From assembly GCF_000422585.1 (NCBI RefSeq), contig NZ_KE383878.1, positions 86,408-150,407 of the forward strand: a DNA stretch of 64,000 bases, given 5' to 3'. Origin of the DNA: Hugenholtzia roseola DSM 9546. GTDB taxonomy: Bacteria; Bacteroidota; Bacteroidia; Cytophagales; Bernardetiaceae. The first letter of the stretch is position 1, and the number at the start of each line of letters is the position of its first letter. The notes beneath the pieces were generated by a model, which ran no database searches, had not been told where the DNA came from, and was given only the letters and a program-made list of their open reading frames with translations. Of the stretch, positions 1 to 8,657 are shown piece by piece. The position numbers and the translations under genes are program-made.

Positions 1-821
1 TTTTTTCGCTTGTCGGGAAGAAAGCCTTGTTTGAGGCGGAAAAGTTTTTCGAAAGCCGTCGAGGGTAAGATTTTGCGTAGCCCTTCTACACAATATGTCC
101 AGATAATCAACTTGGCAAAGGCAAATTTTGTTTGTAGCCGCTTGTCGTGGCGACTTACAATGCGGAAACTTTCCCAACGCACCCGAATTTTATGTTTGGT
201 ATTGAAGCCGTCGTTTCGGAAAACTGCCATCACCTCTTGGGTATAAAAAATGGGGAAAGGCGTAGTAGGGTTTATTTTTTTGTGTTTTTGTATAATTTCA
301 TACACTTGCTCGAAATCAGAAGTTACATATTTTCCTGAAAAAAGCTGCTTTTTAGCTAATTCTGTTTTTAAAAGCAAACTTTGATGGCAAAATTTAAGTC
401 CTCGCCAATCGGTATTCAAATCCTCTACTTGGTGAATTTCGCTATAAGTACCATTCAAGACCTGCACGTCGCCCACTATCATCGCTGCCTGTGGGGGAGC
501 TTTCTTAATTGCATTTAAAAGTGTATCTTTATCGTAAAAAAAATCACCTGCGTTCATAAAATTTATATACTCACCTTTTGCCAATCGTATCCCCTTGTTC
601 ATGGCATCATAAATACCTTTATCAGGTTCGCTAATAAAAAGGTCAATTTTTTTTTGGTATTTTTCTACAATTTTTTTTGTGTTATCAGTAGAATTTCCAT
701 CAATAATCAAATATTCTATATGAGGGTAACGCTGTGAAAGGACGCTTTCTATCGTTTTTTCCAAAAGTGGAGCCGCATTGTAACAGACCGTAACAATGGT
801 AATTTTAGGGCGAATAAACAT
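1..821 (-). CDS. family 2 glycosyltransferase (3' end beyond window)
   Basis: The frame runs off the left edge, so only about 273 codons of the N-terminal and middle part are visible. It has the nucleotide-sugar fold of GT-A glycosyltransferases: strand 'ITIVTVCYN' at residues 7-15, 'LIIDGNSTD' at 38-46, and 'NAGD' at 90-93 in the place of the usual DxD metal site, a variant common in Bacteroidota family 2 enzymes. Such enzymes add one sugar to a surface polysaccharide or glycan on the inner face of the membrane; donor and acceptor cannot be told from sequence. The ATG lies 16 nt after the stop of the permease gene, so the two are probably co-transcribed. Confidence 0.85.
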   Translation of the reverse strand, partial: MFIRPKITIVTVCYNAAPLLEKTIESVLSQRYPHIEYLIIDGNSTDNTKKIVEKYQKKIDLFISEPDKGIYDAMNKGIRLAKGEYINFMNAGDFFYDKDTLLNAIKKAPPQAAMIVGDVQVLNGTYSEIHQVEDLNTDWRGLKFCHQSLLLKTELAKKQLFSGKYVTSDFEQVYEIIQKHKKINPTTPFPIFYTQEVMAVFRNDGFNTKHKIRVRWESFRIVSRHDKRLQTKFAFAKLIIWTYCVEGLRKILPSTAFEKLFRLKQGFLPDKRK

Positions 822-837
822 AAGAATTGATACGGTT

Positions 838-2112
838 TTAGGGCAATTTTTTCAAAGTAGTATGTAAATCAGTTTGAGCTGCCTTCCAAGCAGGGTAAGC
901 CGCCGCCAAAAGTGCAATCGCCGCCGCCAAGCCAAAAAGATAAAGTTCTTCTACCAAAAACATATCGGCAGCCAAAGCAAAACTTTTGTTTTCAGGGTAT
1001 AAAAAAGGGGCTAAAAAGAGCAAGCCATGTGCGGAAAGCAAGCCAATAGCCGTTCCGAATAAAGCAATAAACAAACTTTCTATGCAAATAAGCGAGAAAA
1101 GATAGAATTTATTTGCACCCCAAGAGCGCAAAATTGCCATTTCGTAGGTGCGAAGGCGCAAAGCCGAAAGCAGGGCAATCAGCAAACTCAAAGCCGAAAC
1201 TACCAAAATCAGGGCAGCCAAAGCCTGCAAACCCCGACTTGCGCCTCCCGTAAGCAGCAAAAGCCGCTGCAACTCTTGGGCAGGTACGGCAGCTTGTAGG
1301 GCAGAATTTTCTTGAATTTGGCGTGGCAACATAAAGCCCGCCGCCCCTTTGTATTGCACCAAAAGGGCAGTGTATTCGCCCTCTGGTTGTTTGAGGGAGG
1401 CAATAGAATTTGTAGTGCTATCTTCTTTGTTATCAGTGACTTGTTCTATTTTTTTGTCGTCTTCTGGGTGGTCGTGTAGGAGGTTGTGATGAGATTGATG
1501 CAAATGCCAATAACTTTCTATTTTCGTAAAAATGAGGTGGTCTAAGGTGTAGGTGCTTTCCTTTAAAATTCCTACCACTTTAAAACTATCTTCATGCAGA
1601 TGCCCTTCTTCTATTTCGGCTTGAATCCCATGCGTGCTGGCGAAAGTATCGCCTATTTTTAAGTTTAGTTTTGAAGCTACCTTTGCACCTACAATAGCTT
1701 CCATTTCATTTTTTGGATACGCGCCTTCTTTTATTTCAAGTTGATAGTGGTCGTAATATGCCTGATTTGTCCCTACAATTCTGAAACCTTTATAGTTATC
1801 GCCCAAAAGTAAAGGAATCGTTTTGGCTACCAAAGGGTGTTTTTCTATAAAAGCAAGTTCTGATTTTTTAATATTTCCTGTCGGATTATCGAGGTGGTAG
1901 AGCGTCGATAGCACAATTTGCAGGGGCGACCCCTTTGCCCCCACTACCAAATTGATGCCTTTGGCTTGTAGGGTGAGTTGTTCGTCGGCTTGCTTTTGTA
2001 GCAATAAAACTATCGCAATAAGGCTCGCAGAAAGGGCAAAGAGCAACAAACTAAGCAAGACTTGCAACTTGCGATAACGAATCTGACGATAGGCAAAGGC
2101 GAATCTATTCAT
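838..2112 (-). CDS. FtsX/MacB-type ABC transporter permease
   Basis: The 424-residue protein has the layout of a MacB/FtsX permease. One N-terminal membrane helix (about residues 14-38) is followed by a large extracytoplasmic domain (about 40-295), three membrane helices (about 300-325, 345-370 and 390-412) and a short tail ending in 'AAYPAWKAAQTD', the conserved end motif of these permeases. The extracytoplasmic domain contains a His-rich linker (HLHQSHHNLLHDHPEDD) that might bind metal; this is inference. These permeases pair with an ATPase that does not transport through the membrane but moves lipoproteins or peptides. No ATPase gene is visible beside it. The gene sits 21 nt after the MORN-like gene and just before the glycosyltransferase. 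Confidence 0.85.
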   Translation of the reverse strand: MNRFAFAYRQIRYRKLQVLLSLLLFALSASLIAIVLLLQKQADEQLTLQAKGINLVVGAKGSPLQIVLSTLYHLDNPTGNIKKSELAFIEKHPLVAKTIPLLLGDNYKGFRIVGTNQAYYDHYQLEIKEGAYPKNEMEAIVGAKVASKLNLKIGDTFASTHGIQAEIEEGHLHEDSFKVVGILKESTYTLDHLIFTKIESYWHLHQSHHNLLHDHPEDDKKIEQVTDNKEDSTTNSIASLKQPEGEYTALLVQYKGAAGFMLPRQIQENSALQAAVPAQELQRLLLLTGGASRGLQALAALILVVSALSLLIALLSALRLRTYEMAILRSWGANKFYLFSLICIESLFIALFGTAIGLLSAHGLLFLAPFLYPENKSFALAADMFLVEELYLFGLAAAIALLAAAYPAWKAAQTDLHTTLKKLP

Positions 2113-2133
2113 TTTTGTTTCTTTTTTATATCT

Positions 2134-2793
2134 TTATTCTAAATCTTTCTTTTTGGCTACCTTTTTCTTGCCCTTTTTATAGATGTACCATTCACCGACT
2201 TTTTGTCCATTTTGGTAGTTGCCTTCTAAAAAAGGATTTCCATTTTCATCATAAAAAATCCAATAGCCATTTTCTTTTCCTGCTCGATAGTTGCCTTTTT
2301 CTAAAAGTTTGTCAGGACTTTGGTAGCGCAAATACTCGCCCTCTAACACGCCTGCTTGGTACTGTACGCGCTGCTGCAAATTGCCGTCGGGGAAAAAATG
2401 CAGCCATTCGCCTTGGTAGAGGTCGTCTTGATACTTTCCCTTTTGCTTTACTTTTCCATCGGGATAGAAAAGAAAGGCAGAGTCTTGACGGACACCTTGC
2501 TGCCAAAACTCTTTTCTTTCTAAAATTCCCTGCGAATCGTAATATTTCGCTATTCCTTCTAATTTACCTTCTTCATAGTTTTCAAACGCCATGACCTTTC
2601 CTGTGGGATAGTAAAAAAACCAGTAACCTTGTTTTTTTCCTTCTTGTAAATGCCCTTCGGCTTTGAGATTGCCGTCGGTGTAGAAAAGTTGGTGCTTGGG
2701 TTTTTGCGCCCAAAGGGTTTGTACCGAAAGCAAGGCTGCAAAGACAAAGCAAGAGCAAAGGAAGAGGTAAGTTTTTAGCATTTTTTGCATCAT
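2134..2793 (-). CDS. exported MORN/YwqK-like repeat protein
   Basis: About 219 residues. After a signal peptide ending near 'TLWAQ' come repeated units of about 22-24 residues with the pattern 'F Y x x G x L/K ... G x x x G x W', for example 'FYYPTGKVMAFENYEEGK', 'FYPDGKVKQKGKYQDD', 'FFPDGNLQQRVQYQAG' and 'FYDENGNPFLEGNYQNG'. This is the MORN-repeat variant found in the YwqK family, often labelled 'toxin-antitoxin system YwqK family antitoxin', a name with weak support. The protein ends in a lysine-rich tail. A longer GTG start at 2802 exists; I prefer the ATG at 2793 because it gives a normal signal peptide. Function unknown; it is likely a periplasmic or surface protein. Confidence 0.75.
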   Translation of the reverse strand: MMQKMLKTYLFLCSCFVFAALLSVQTLWAQKPKHQLFYTDGNLKAEGHLQEGKKQGYWFFYYPTGKVMAFENYEEGKLEGIAKYYDSQGILERKEFWQQGVRQDSAFLFYPDGKVKQKGKYQDDLYQGEWLHFFPDGNLQQRVQYQAGVLEGEYLRYQSPDKLLEKGNYRAGKENGYWIFYDENGNPFLEGNYQNGQKVGEWYIYKKGKKKVAKKKDLE

Positions 2794-2884
2794 TTTAAGC
2801 ACCCAAACAAGGTATCAGGACAAGAAAATAAGACCAGAAAACAAAGCCTTTGAAAAGGCGAAAAAGGCAGTAGCCGCCAAAGCA

Positions 2885-3571
2885 CTACAAAAGATTAAGT
2901 TTTTGCATAAACTTATTTTTGTAAGAAGCTCCTATGGGAATGGTCTTGGTGGGCATTACCACATTGAGGTCTTCGATGCTCTCTATGCGGTTGAAATTGA
3001 CGATATAAGAACGATGCACGCGGATAAAAGTAGATTCGGGGAGCTTTTTTTCTAACCCTTTCATCGTAGAATGAATAATGTACTTTTTCTGGGCGGTATT
3101 GATGATGACATAGTCGGAAAGGGCTTCAATAAAGTGAATTTCGCTAAAACGCAACTTCACAATTTTGTTGTCAGCCTTTACAAAGACTTCATCTTGGTTT
3201 TCTACCGTTACGTTGGCGGCTTTGAGGTTCGATTCGGCTTTATTGACGGCTTTGAGAAAGCGCGAGTAGTTGATGGGCTTAACCAAATAGTCGGTAACGC
3301 TATACTCAAAGGCTTCTACGGCGTAGTTGTCGCGCGAAGTAACGAGGATAATTTGGGGGGCATCATCTAAGACCTTCATCAAATCTAACCCTGTCATTTC
3401 AGGCATTTCTACATCTAAAAAGACGATGTCGATTTCTTTGGATTTGATGAGATTGAAGGCATCGGCGGCATTGTCGGTTTCGCCTACTAAGACCAAGCCG
3501 TCGGTTTTGCTGACAAAGTGCTTGACGATATTGCGGTGAAATTCGTCATCATCTACAACAAGGCAATTCAT
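2885..3571 (-). CDS. LytTR-family response regulator
   Basis: The 228-residue protein has a receiver domain (about residues 1-118) with the acidic pocket 'VDDDE' at 6-10, the phosphorylation site Asp53 in 'FLDVEMPEM', Thr in 'LVTS' and Lys in 'LVKPINY'. A LytTR DNA-binding domain follows (about 130-228, with 'FIRVHRSYIVN' typical of the family). Such regulators bind paired direct repeats upstream of their targets after phosphorylation by a sensor kinase of the LytS/YehU type. No kinase is next to it, so it is an orphan here. The upstream 113 bp before the MazG-like gene contains TAAATTTG on the minus strand, a possible -7 element. Confidence 0.92.
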   Translation of the reverse strand: MNCLVVDDDEFHRNIVKHFVSKTDGLVLVGETDNAADAFNLIKSKEIDIVFLDVEMPEMTGLDLMKVLDDAPQIILVTSRDNYAVEAFEYSVTDYLVKPINYSRFLKAVNKAESNLKAANVTVENQDEVFVKADNKIVKLRFSEIHFIEALSDYVIINTAQKKYIIHSTMKGLEKKLPESTFIRVHRSYIVNFNRIESIEDLNVVMPTKTIPIGASYKNKFMQKLNLL

Positions 3572-3684
3572 AGAGCTATAAGTTTGGAGATTTCGAAATG
3601 GAGAGCGGAGTGCAAAAATAAAATAATTTGCGGCTTTGTCGTGGGCAGGGGCAAATTTAGTGCAAATTATAGGGATTGTATGGT

Positions 3685-4014
3685 TTAAGATTTGAGTTTT
3701 TCGTTGTTCTGATGTCGTTGGGCATCACGTAGGGTCTTTTTCGCCAAATTTTGGCGAAGTGCCTCTTCAAGATTGACTCCCGTTTGGTTTGCCAAGCAAA
3801 TCAAAACAAAAAGGACATCTGCCATTTCATCTGCCAGATGCACCGTTTTATCGCTTTCTTTGAAAGACTGCTCTCCGTATTGGCGTGCCATGATGCGTGC
3901 TACCTCGCCCACTTCTTCCATAAGGATTGCCGTATTGGTTAGTTCGTTGAAATAGCGCACGCCTACTTTCTGAATCCAGTCGTCGACGATTTGTTGGGCT
4001 TCTTGTAAGGTCAT
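3685..4014 (-). CDS. MazG-like nucleotide pyrophosphohydrolase
   Basis: This is a small all-alpha NTP pyrophosphohydrolase of 109 residues. The metal-binding motifs of the MazG/dUTPase superfamily are visible: 'EEVGE' at about residues 34-38 and 'DEMADV' at about 62-67, giving the ExxE...ExxD arrangement. The family removes pyrophosphate from (often abnormal) nucleoside triphosphates. It is a single-domain form, much shorter than E. coli MazG. The gene is divergent from the antiporter gene at 4215, with 200 bp between them. Confidence 0.85.
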   Translation of the reverse strand: MTLQEAQQIVDDWIQKVGVRYFNELTNTAILMEEVGEVARIMARQYGEQSFKESDKTVHLADEMADVLFVLICLANQTGVNLEEALRQNLAKKTLRDAQRHQNNEKLKS

Positions 4015-4049
4015 ATCAGAAAGAAAAAAGGTGAGAGATTTTGTAAAGC

Positions 4050-4083
4050 CAAAAATAACGAGTTTTGGCGTATGTTGAGCAAA
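4050..4083 (-). promoter_or_regulatory. candidate promoter of the MazG-like gene
   Basis: On the minus strand, TATTTTTG (4050-4057) fits the Bacteroidota -7 element TAnnTTTG, and TTTG (4080-4083) lies 22 bp upstream of it, slightly longer than the usual 19-21. Transcription would start about 30 nt before the ATG at 4014. The spacing is not ideal and the stretch is AT-rich, so chance is possible. Confidence 0.35.
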
Positions 4084-4214
4084 AAATTAGTTGCGGATTC
4101 GGATTTTCCCCTAAACAAGGCTTTGGAAAAGATGCGGTTTTATTTTTTTTGCTTACCTTGCAAGGCGAATTTTTGCACTTTTTAGAACCTACCCTCCATC
4201 TTTTGCACCCCACT

Positions 4215-5681
4215 ATGACAGATTTTGCCGATACTGCGCCCTCTTCGTCCGCTAACGCGCCTAAAACTGCTCCCCGTCCTTCGCTTGGCTTATCGCTTTT
4301 GCCGATTGTGGTCTTGATATTTTTTCTGACCCTAAATGTGATTGTCTTTGGCGATAATGCTACTTCGGGTGCAAACCAAATCGCCCTGCTGATAGCAGGG
4401 GCAGTGGCAGGCTTAGGCGCGTGGTATTTGCGTCTTTCTTGGTCGGATATAATGGAAGGCATTACCAATAGCGTCAATTCTGCCCTGCCTGCGGTCTTGA
4501 TTTTGCTTTTTATCGGCTCACTGGCAGGCACGTGGATGCTTAGTGGCATTGTACCTGCCCTGATTTACTACGGCTTAGAGATTTTAAGCCCTAAGATTTT
4601 TTTAGTTGCCTCTGTAATCGTCTGTGCAGTAGTTTCTGTCGCCACGGGTAGCTCTTGGTCTACGGTCGCTACTTTGGGAATTGCCCTTTTGGGTATCGGC
4701 AAAATTTTGGGCATAGAAGAAGGCATGGTCGCGGGTGCGATTATTTCAGGTGCTTATTTTGGCGATAAGATGTCGCCACTTTCCGACACAACAAACCTCG
4801 CTCCTGCTATGGCAGGCACAGACCTTTTCACGCATATTCGCTACATGGCTTGGACTACGATTCCTTCTATTTTACTTACCTTATTGATTTTTCTTATTTT
4901 GGGTCTGAATATAGAAAGCAACGCTACCCCTACCGAAATTGCCGCTATCCAAAAGGCAATAGCAGCCAAATTTAATATCACAGGTTGGCTCTTTCTTGTG
5001 CCGCTTGCTGTCGTGGTCTTGATAGTGCGCAAAGTGCCTGCCCTGCCCGCGCTCCTTTTGGGTACGATATTGGGCGGCTTGGCGGCGGTGCTTTTTCAAC
5101 CCGAAATTGTCCGCGAAGTGGCGGCTGCCCAAGATTGGGCTTTTTATATCGGCGTGATGAAGGCGATTTATGGCGACATTTCACTTTCTACCGACCATGC
5201 CACCGTCAATGAACTTTTGAGTACAGGCGGCATGAAGGGCATGCTCAACACAATTTGGCTGATTCTTTGCGCTATGATTTTTGGGGGCGTGATGGAAGCA
5301 ACGGGCATGCTCGAACGCATCAGCCGCGCCGTTATTGCCTTAGCCCATAGCACAGGCTCGATGATTGCCGCCACCGTAGGGACTTGCGTCGTTTTCAATC
5401 TGACAGCTTCCGACCAATATTTAGCCGTCGTCGTGCCGGGCAAAATGTACGCAGAGGCGTTTCGCAAAAAAGGATTAGCCCCCGAAAATCTAAGTCGCAG
5501 TTTGGAAGATGCAGGAACGGTAACTTCGGTACTTATCCCTTGGAATACCTGTGGAGCAACGCAAGCAGGGGTGCTAAAAGTAGAAGTTTTGGCTTTTGCC
5601 CCTTATTGTTTCTTCAATATCATCAGCCCTTTTATGAGTATTTTGTTCGGATATGCCAATATCAAAATCAAAAAGCTCTAA
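4215..5681 (+). CDS. nhaC: NhaC-family Na+/H+ antiporter
   Basis: About 488 residues with 11-12 hydrophobic segments covering the whole length after a soluble N-terminus rich in Ala, Pro and Ser. The core matches NhaC antiporters: 'ATGSSWSTVATLGIALLGIG' followed by 'GAYFGDKMSPLSDTTNLAP', the family's conserved transport region, and a second half with 'NLTASDQYLAVVVPGKM' and 'IPWNTCGA'. The protein would exchange internal Na+ for external protons (some relatives exchange malate/lactate). I start it at the ATG at 4215; the frame stays open upstream to a TTG at 4065, but those 50 residues do not resemble the family. Confidence 0.9.
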   Translation: MTDFADTAPSSSANAPKTAPRPSLGLSLLPIVVLIFFLTLNVIVFGDNATSGANQIALLIAGAVAGLGAWYLRLSWSDIMEGITNSVNSALPAVLILLFIGSLAGTWMLSGIVPALIYYGLEILSPKIFLVASVIVCAVVSVATGSSWSTVATLGIALLGIGKILGIEEGMVAGAIISGAYFGDKMSPLSDTTNLAPAMAGTDLFTHIRYMAWTTIPSILLTLLIFLILGLNIESNATPTEIAAIQKAIAAKFNITGWLFLVPLAVVVLIVRKVPALPALLLGTILGGLAAVLFQPEIVREVAAAQDWAFYIGVMKAIYGDISLSTDHATVNELLSTGGMKGMLNTIWLILCAMIFGGVMEATGMLERISRAVIALAHSTGSMIAATVGTCVVFNLTASDQYLAVVVPGKMYAEAFRKKGLAPENLSRSLEDAGTVTSVLIPWNTCGATQAGVLKVEVLAFAPYCFFNIISPFMSILFGYANIKIKKL

Positions 5682-5722
5682 TTTTGCCTCTGCGATTGCG
5701 ATTTCCTATCTAAAAAGACCAA

Positions 5723-5760
5723 CTTAGCCCCAATTTAGCCCCAATTTAGCCCAAACTTAG
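5723..5760. repeat. short tandem direct repeats before the YcxB-like gene
   Basis: Three imperfect 11-bp units built on AGCCCCAATTT stand in tandem just downstream of the antiporter. A second direct repeat, AAAGACCAACT, flanks the array at about 5715 and 5763. The start codon at 5774 follows directly. No function is evident. Confidence 0.6.
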
Positions 5761-5773
5761 TAAAGACCAACTC

Positions 5774-6277
5774 ATGACAAAACCTATCTCGCTTTTGGTA
5801 CAGATGCAGTTTTCAGAATACCTGCGTCTTAATTTTTCTATCCTCTTGCGCAGTCGTTTGGTCTGGACAAGTGTCTTGCTTTCCTTTGTCCTTTTGGGCA
5901 TGCTCATAGAAGAAATCCTTGAAAATCAGGAGTTTGCTTGGGGTTGGAAAGAAACAGCGGGCATAGGTCTGTTGGTCTTTCTTTTTATTGTCTTGCCCCT
6001 GCTCACGTATTTGCGCACCAAAAGCTATTTTGCCGAAAACAAATCTTTGGCAGAGCCTACCCAATATCAATTTTTTCAGGATAAAATTCAGATAGATAGT
6101 AAAGATTTGCACGTAACCCTCTTTTGGGAGCGCGTCTATAAGGTGCGCGAATTTAGCGAATGGTTTATGATTTATCAGAATCGCCATTTAGCCTACCTTG
6201 TCCCGAAAAAATCCTTCGCTACTGCCGAAGATTTAACAACCCTTCGCAACTTTATGCAGAAAAAAAAGCTGCTCTAA
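5774..6277 (+). CDS. YcxB-like membrane protein
   Basis: The 167-residue protein has two membrane helices (about residues 30-48 and 60-80) and then a cytoplasmic C-terminal part. The pattern 'YQFFQDKIQID...LFWERVYKVREFSEWFMIYQNRHLAYLVPKKSF' follows the YcxB-like domain, a fold of unknown function found C-terminal to two helices in many Firmicutes and Bacteroidota. The ATG lies 92 nt after the antiporter stop, so co-transcription is possible. Function unknown. Confidence 0.7.
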   Translation: MTKPISLLVQMQFSEYLRLNFSILLRSRLVWTSVLLSFVLLGMLIEEILENQEFAWGWKETAGIGLLVFLFIVLPLLTYLRTKSYFAENKSLAEPTQYQFFQDKIQIDSKDLHVTLFWERVYKVREFSEWFMIYQNRHLAYLVPKKSFATAEDLTTLRNFMQKKKLL

Positions 6278-6382
6278 CTGCCTTCTGCCGCATAAAATCT
6301 TGACTTTTTGCTATTTTTTGTCTAATTTAGCCCAACTCTTTTTCTTTCCAAAGGCAGACACTTTCTAAATAAGTAAAATGGT

Positions 6383-7468
6383 ATGGGTAATTTTCTTAAA
6401 AAAATAGGATTTTTCTTGGCTTTCCTGCTGCCCCTTTTCTCTATTTTGGGCTACTACGTAGGCGGCGCAGCGAATTGGCTTACTGTCTTTTTTGTCTTTG
6501 TTCTGATTCCGCTTTTCGACTACCTCATCGGGAAAGATACTCAAAATGTGGAAAAAGAACAAGAAAAACAATTTTCCGAACAAAAATACTACCGTTTTAT
6601 TACCTTTATCTGGGTCTATGTCCAGTGGGCAATGCTCTTTTGGGCATGCTATGTCATTGCCTTCGGCACTTGGCAGCCACTCCATTTAGTAGGTTTTACG
6701 CTGGGTATCGCCTGCGTAATGGGCGGAATTGGCATTACGGTTGCACACGAATTAGGTCATAAAAACACAAAAATAGAACAGTTTTATAGTCAGATTTTGC
6801 TTCTATCGGTATCTTATATGCACTTTTTTATAGAACACAACAAAGGGCATCACGTTCATGTCGCAACACCATTAGACCCTGCCAGCAGTAGAAAAGATGA
6901 AACAGTCTATGCCTTTTGGCTAAGAAGTGTAGTAGGTGGCTACCGAAGTGCTTGGAAGATAGAAAATGACCGCCTTGCTCGCGCCAAATTGCCTTTCTAC
7001 CGCAACCAAATGCTCTATTATACCATCTTGCCTTTGCTTTTAGCGGCTTCTTTATATGCCATTTTTTCTTGGATAAGTGGAGAAAATGTGTGGCAAGTAC
7101 CCCTATTTTTTGTCGTACAAAGTATTCTTTCTTTTTCTCTTTTGGAATTGGTAAATTATATCGAGCATTACGGCATGCAGCGCAAAGCCCTTGCCGAAGG
7201 GCGATATGAGCGCGTTACGCCGCTCCACTCTTGGAACGCAAGCGACCTTTTTAGCAACTTTTTCCTCTTCCAACTCCAACGCCATTCCGACCATCATGCC
7301 TTTGCGCACCGCCGTTATCAGGTCTTGCGCCATTTCGAAGAAAGCCCACAGCTTCCTTTTGGCTATCCGACCATGATACTCATTGCCCTTGTTCCTCCCC
7401 TTTGGTTTGCGCTCATGAACCCAAAATTGGAACAGTGGAAACGCGCGACCTTCTCCGTAGCAAGTTAA
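6383..7468 (+). CDS. alkB: alkane 1-monooxygenase (AlkB family)
   Basis: This is an integral-membrane di-iron hydroxylase of 361 residues with about six hydrophobic helices. All three histidine clusters of the family are present: 'HELGHKN' (about residue 123), 'EHNKGHHVH' (about 150) and 'LQRHSDHHAFAH' (about 300), together with 'NYIEHYGMQR' (about 255), the signature of AlkB/XylM hydroxylases. The enzyme inserts oxygen into the terminal methyl of an alkane or other alkyl chain and needs rubredoxin and its reductase, neither of which is in this window. The beta-oxidation genes 1.2 kb downstream would suit the fatty-acid products. Fatty-acid or sterol-type substrates cannot be excluded. Confidence 0.9.
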   Translation: MGNFLKKIGFFLAFLLPLFSILGYYVGGAANWLTVFFVFVLIPLFDYLIGKDTQNVEKEQEKQFSEQKYYRFITFIWVYVQWAMLFWACYVIAFGTWQPLHLVGFTLGIACVMGGIGITVAHELGHKNTKIEQFYSQILLLSVSYMHFFIEHNKGHHVHVATPLDPASSRKDETVYAFWLRSVVGGYRSAWKIENDRLARAKLPFYRNQMLYYTILPLLLAASLYAIFSWISGENVWQVPLFFVVQSILSFSLLELVNYIEHYGMQRKALAEGRYERVTPLHSWNASDLFSNFFLFQLQRHSDHHAFAHRRYQVLRHFEESPQLPFGYPTMILIALVPPLWFALMNPKLEQWKRATFSVAS

Positions 7469-7506
7469 TCTTGACAGATTTAATTTAATAAATCTTTTAA
7501 CAACTC

Positions 7507-7535
7507 CCCCCCGATTCCAATTTCAATCGTGGGGG
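7507..7535. terminator. hairpin after alkB, terminator-like
   Basis: CCCCCCGATT pairs with AATCG-T-GGGGG across an 8-nt loop, with one bulged T. No T-run follows at once (the first lies about 18 nt later), so it may be a weak terminator or an mRNA-stabilising stem. Confidence 0.4.
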
Positions 7536-7658
7536 CGGACTGCAAAAGGCAACTTTTTTTCTTCTTTTTCGTTATAGAAATAGGTGTAGGTACAATGGTA
7601 TAAATTAAAACCTACTTTTCACTTTCAGTTCATCTTTCGCTTTCAAATCCTCAACCTT

Positions 7659-8393
7659 ATGCAGACTCTACTTCACAAAGCACAGACGCGCGGCAGTGCC
7701 AATCATGGCTGGCTGCAAGCCAATCATACGTTTAGTTTTGCTTCTTATCGCGACCCTTCACGTATGCACTTTGGGGTCTTGCGTGTCCTCAATGACGACC
7801 TCATTGCAGGGGGGGGCGGCTTCGGTACGCACCCACACGACAACATGGAAATCATTACCATACCGCTCAAAGGGGCTTTGGCGCACAAGGATAGCATGGG
7901 CAATGCCTCCGTTATCCATGCAGGCGACGTGCAGGTGATGAGCGCGGGTACGGGAGTTTATCATAGCGAATTTAATCATTATCCCGATAAAGAATGTAAC
8001 TTGTTGCAAATATGGCTCTTTCCCAATCAGCGCAATGTAGCACCGCGCTACCAGCAAATTTCTTTTGGTGAAAAACTTTTGCACAACCAACTCAATCAAA
8101 TTCTCTCGCCGTCAGAAAAAGACGAAGGCGTGTGGATTTATCAAAATGCCTACTTTCATCTCGGAAAATTTAATGTAGGTACAAACTTTTCTTATACCCT
8201 CAAAGACCCTGCAAACAACGGTTTGTATGCCTTTTTGATAGAAGGGCAGATGCAGGTAAAGGCGCAAGACCAAACCCTTGACCTGCACAAGCGCGACGGC
8301 GCAGGCTTTTGGGAAACGACGCAAACCCCACTCGAATTTAAAGCCCTTGCCGATAGCCATATCTTGCTGATGGAAGTACCGATGGCACTCTAA
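7659..8393 (+). CDS. pirin family protein (bicupin)
   Basis: The 244-residue protein follows bacterial pirins. The N-terminal cupin holds the metal-binding residues in 'GTHPHDNMEIIT' (about residues 55-66) and 'HSEFNHYPDKECNLLQIW' (about 101-118), and a second, degenerate cupin fills the C-terminal half. Bacterial pirins bind Fe or Mn; some act as quercetin dioxygenases and others tune central metabolism. Here the gene lies between alkB and the beta-oxidation genes, but a terminator follows it, so it is probably transcribed alone. Confidence 0.9.
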   Translation: MQTLLHKAQTRGSANHGWLQANHTFSFASYRDPSRMHFGVLRVLNDDLIAGGGGFGTHPHDNMEIITIPLKGALAHKDSMGNASVIHAGDVQVMSAGTGVYHSEFNHYPDKECNLLQIWLFPNQRNVAPRYQQISFGEKLLHNQLNQILSPSEKDEGVWIYQNAYFHLGKFNVGTNFSYTLKDPANNGLYAFLIEGQMQVKAQDQTLDLHKRDGAGFWETTQTPLEFKALADSHILLMEVPMAL

Positions 8394-8397
8394 AATA

Positions 8398-8437
8398 AAA
8401 CGCCTTCCGAAACAGAGTTTTGGGAGGCGTTTGGTTT
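8398..8437. terminator. rho-independent terminator of the pirin gene
   Basis: AAACGCCTTCC pairs with GGGAGGCGTTT (one G-T pair) over a loop of about 13 nt, and the downstream side runs into GGTTTTTC. It starts 4 nt after the pirin stop codon. Confidence 0.75.
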
Positions 8438-8529
8438 TTCACCCTCAAAACGCTATTTTTAGGTAGTTTCCAGACCCAAGACTGTTAAAAAATCTTTAAT
8501 CTTGGTGCAAAGTCGTTTTTTTTGTCAAA

Positions 8530-8565
8530 ATGTTATGCGTGCATAACATATTTTCACTATCTTTG
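8530..8565 (+). promoter_or_regulatory. palindromic operator and -7 element of the beta-oxidation genes
   Basis: ATGTTATGC and GCATAACAT form a perfect 9-bp inverted repeat with a 2-bp centre (8530-8549). TATCTTTG at 8558-8565 fits the Bacteroidota -7 element TAnnTTTG. The palindrome lies just upstream of the -7 element, where a dimeric TetR- or MarR-type repressor would block RNA polymerase. No well-placed TTTG -33 box is seen. Fatty-acid oxidation genes are often controlled by acyl-CoA-responsive TetR regulators; no regulator gene is in the window. Confidence 0.55.
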
Positions 8566-8657
8566 TGGAAACAGACCCTACCTATCGCCTCTGTTTTGTG
8601 TTAGGGTCATTCAAAAGCAACTTTTATTTTATATCACATATAAACGCACACCTTCTC

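Noticed and set aside
4065-4214. N-terminal extension of the NhaC-type antiporter from a TTG
   Set aside because: The 50 residues do not resemble the family, and the ATG at 4215 gives a normal length.
8565-8657. GTG start for the FadB-like enzyme
   Set aside because: It lies inside the -7 element, so it would not be in the transcript; the ATG at 8658 matches the family.
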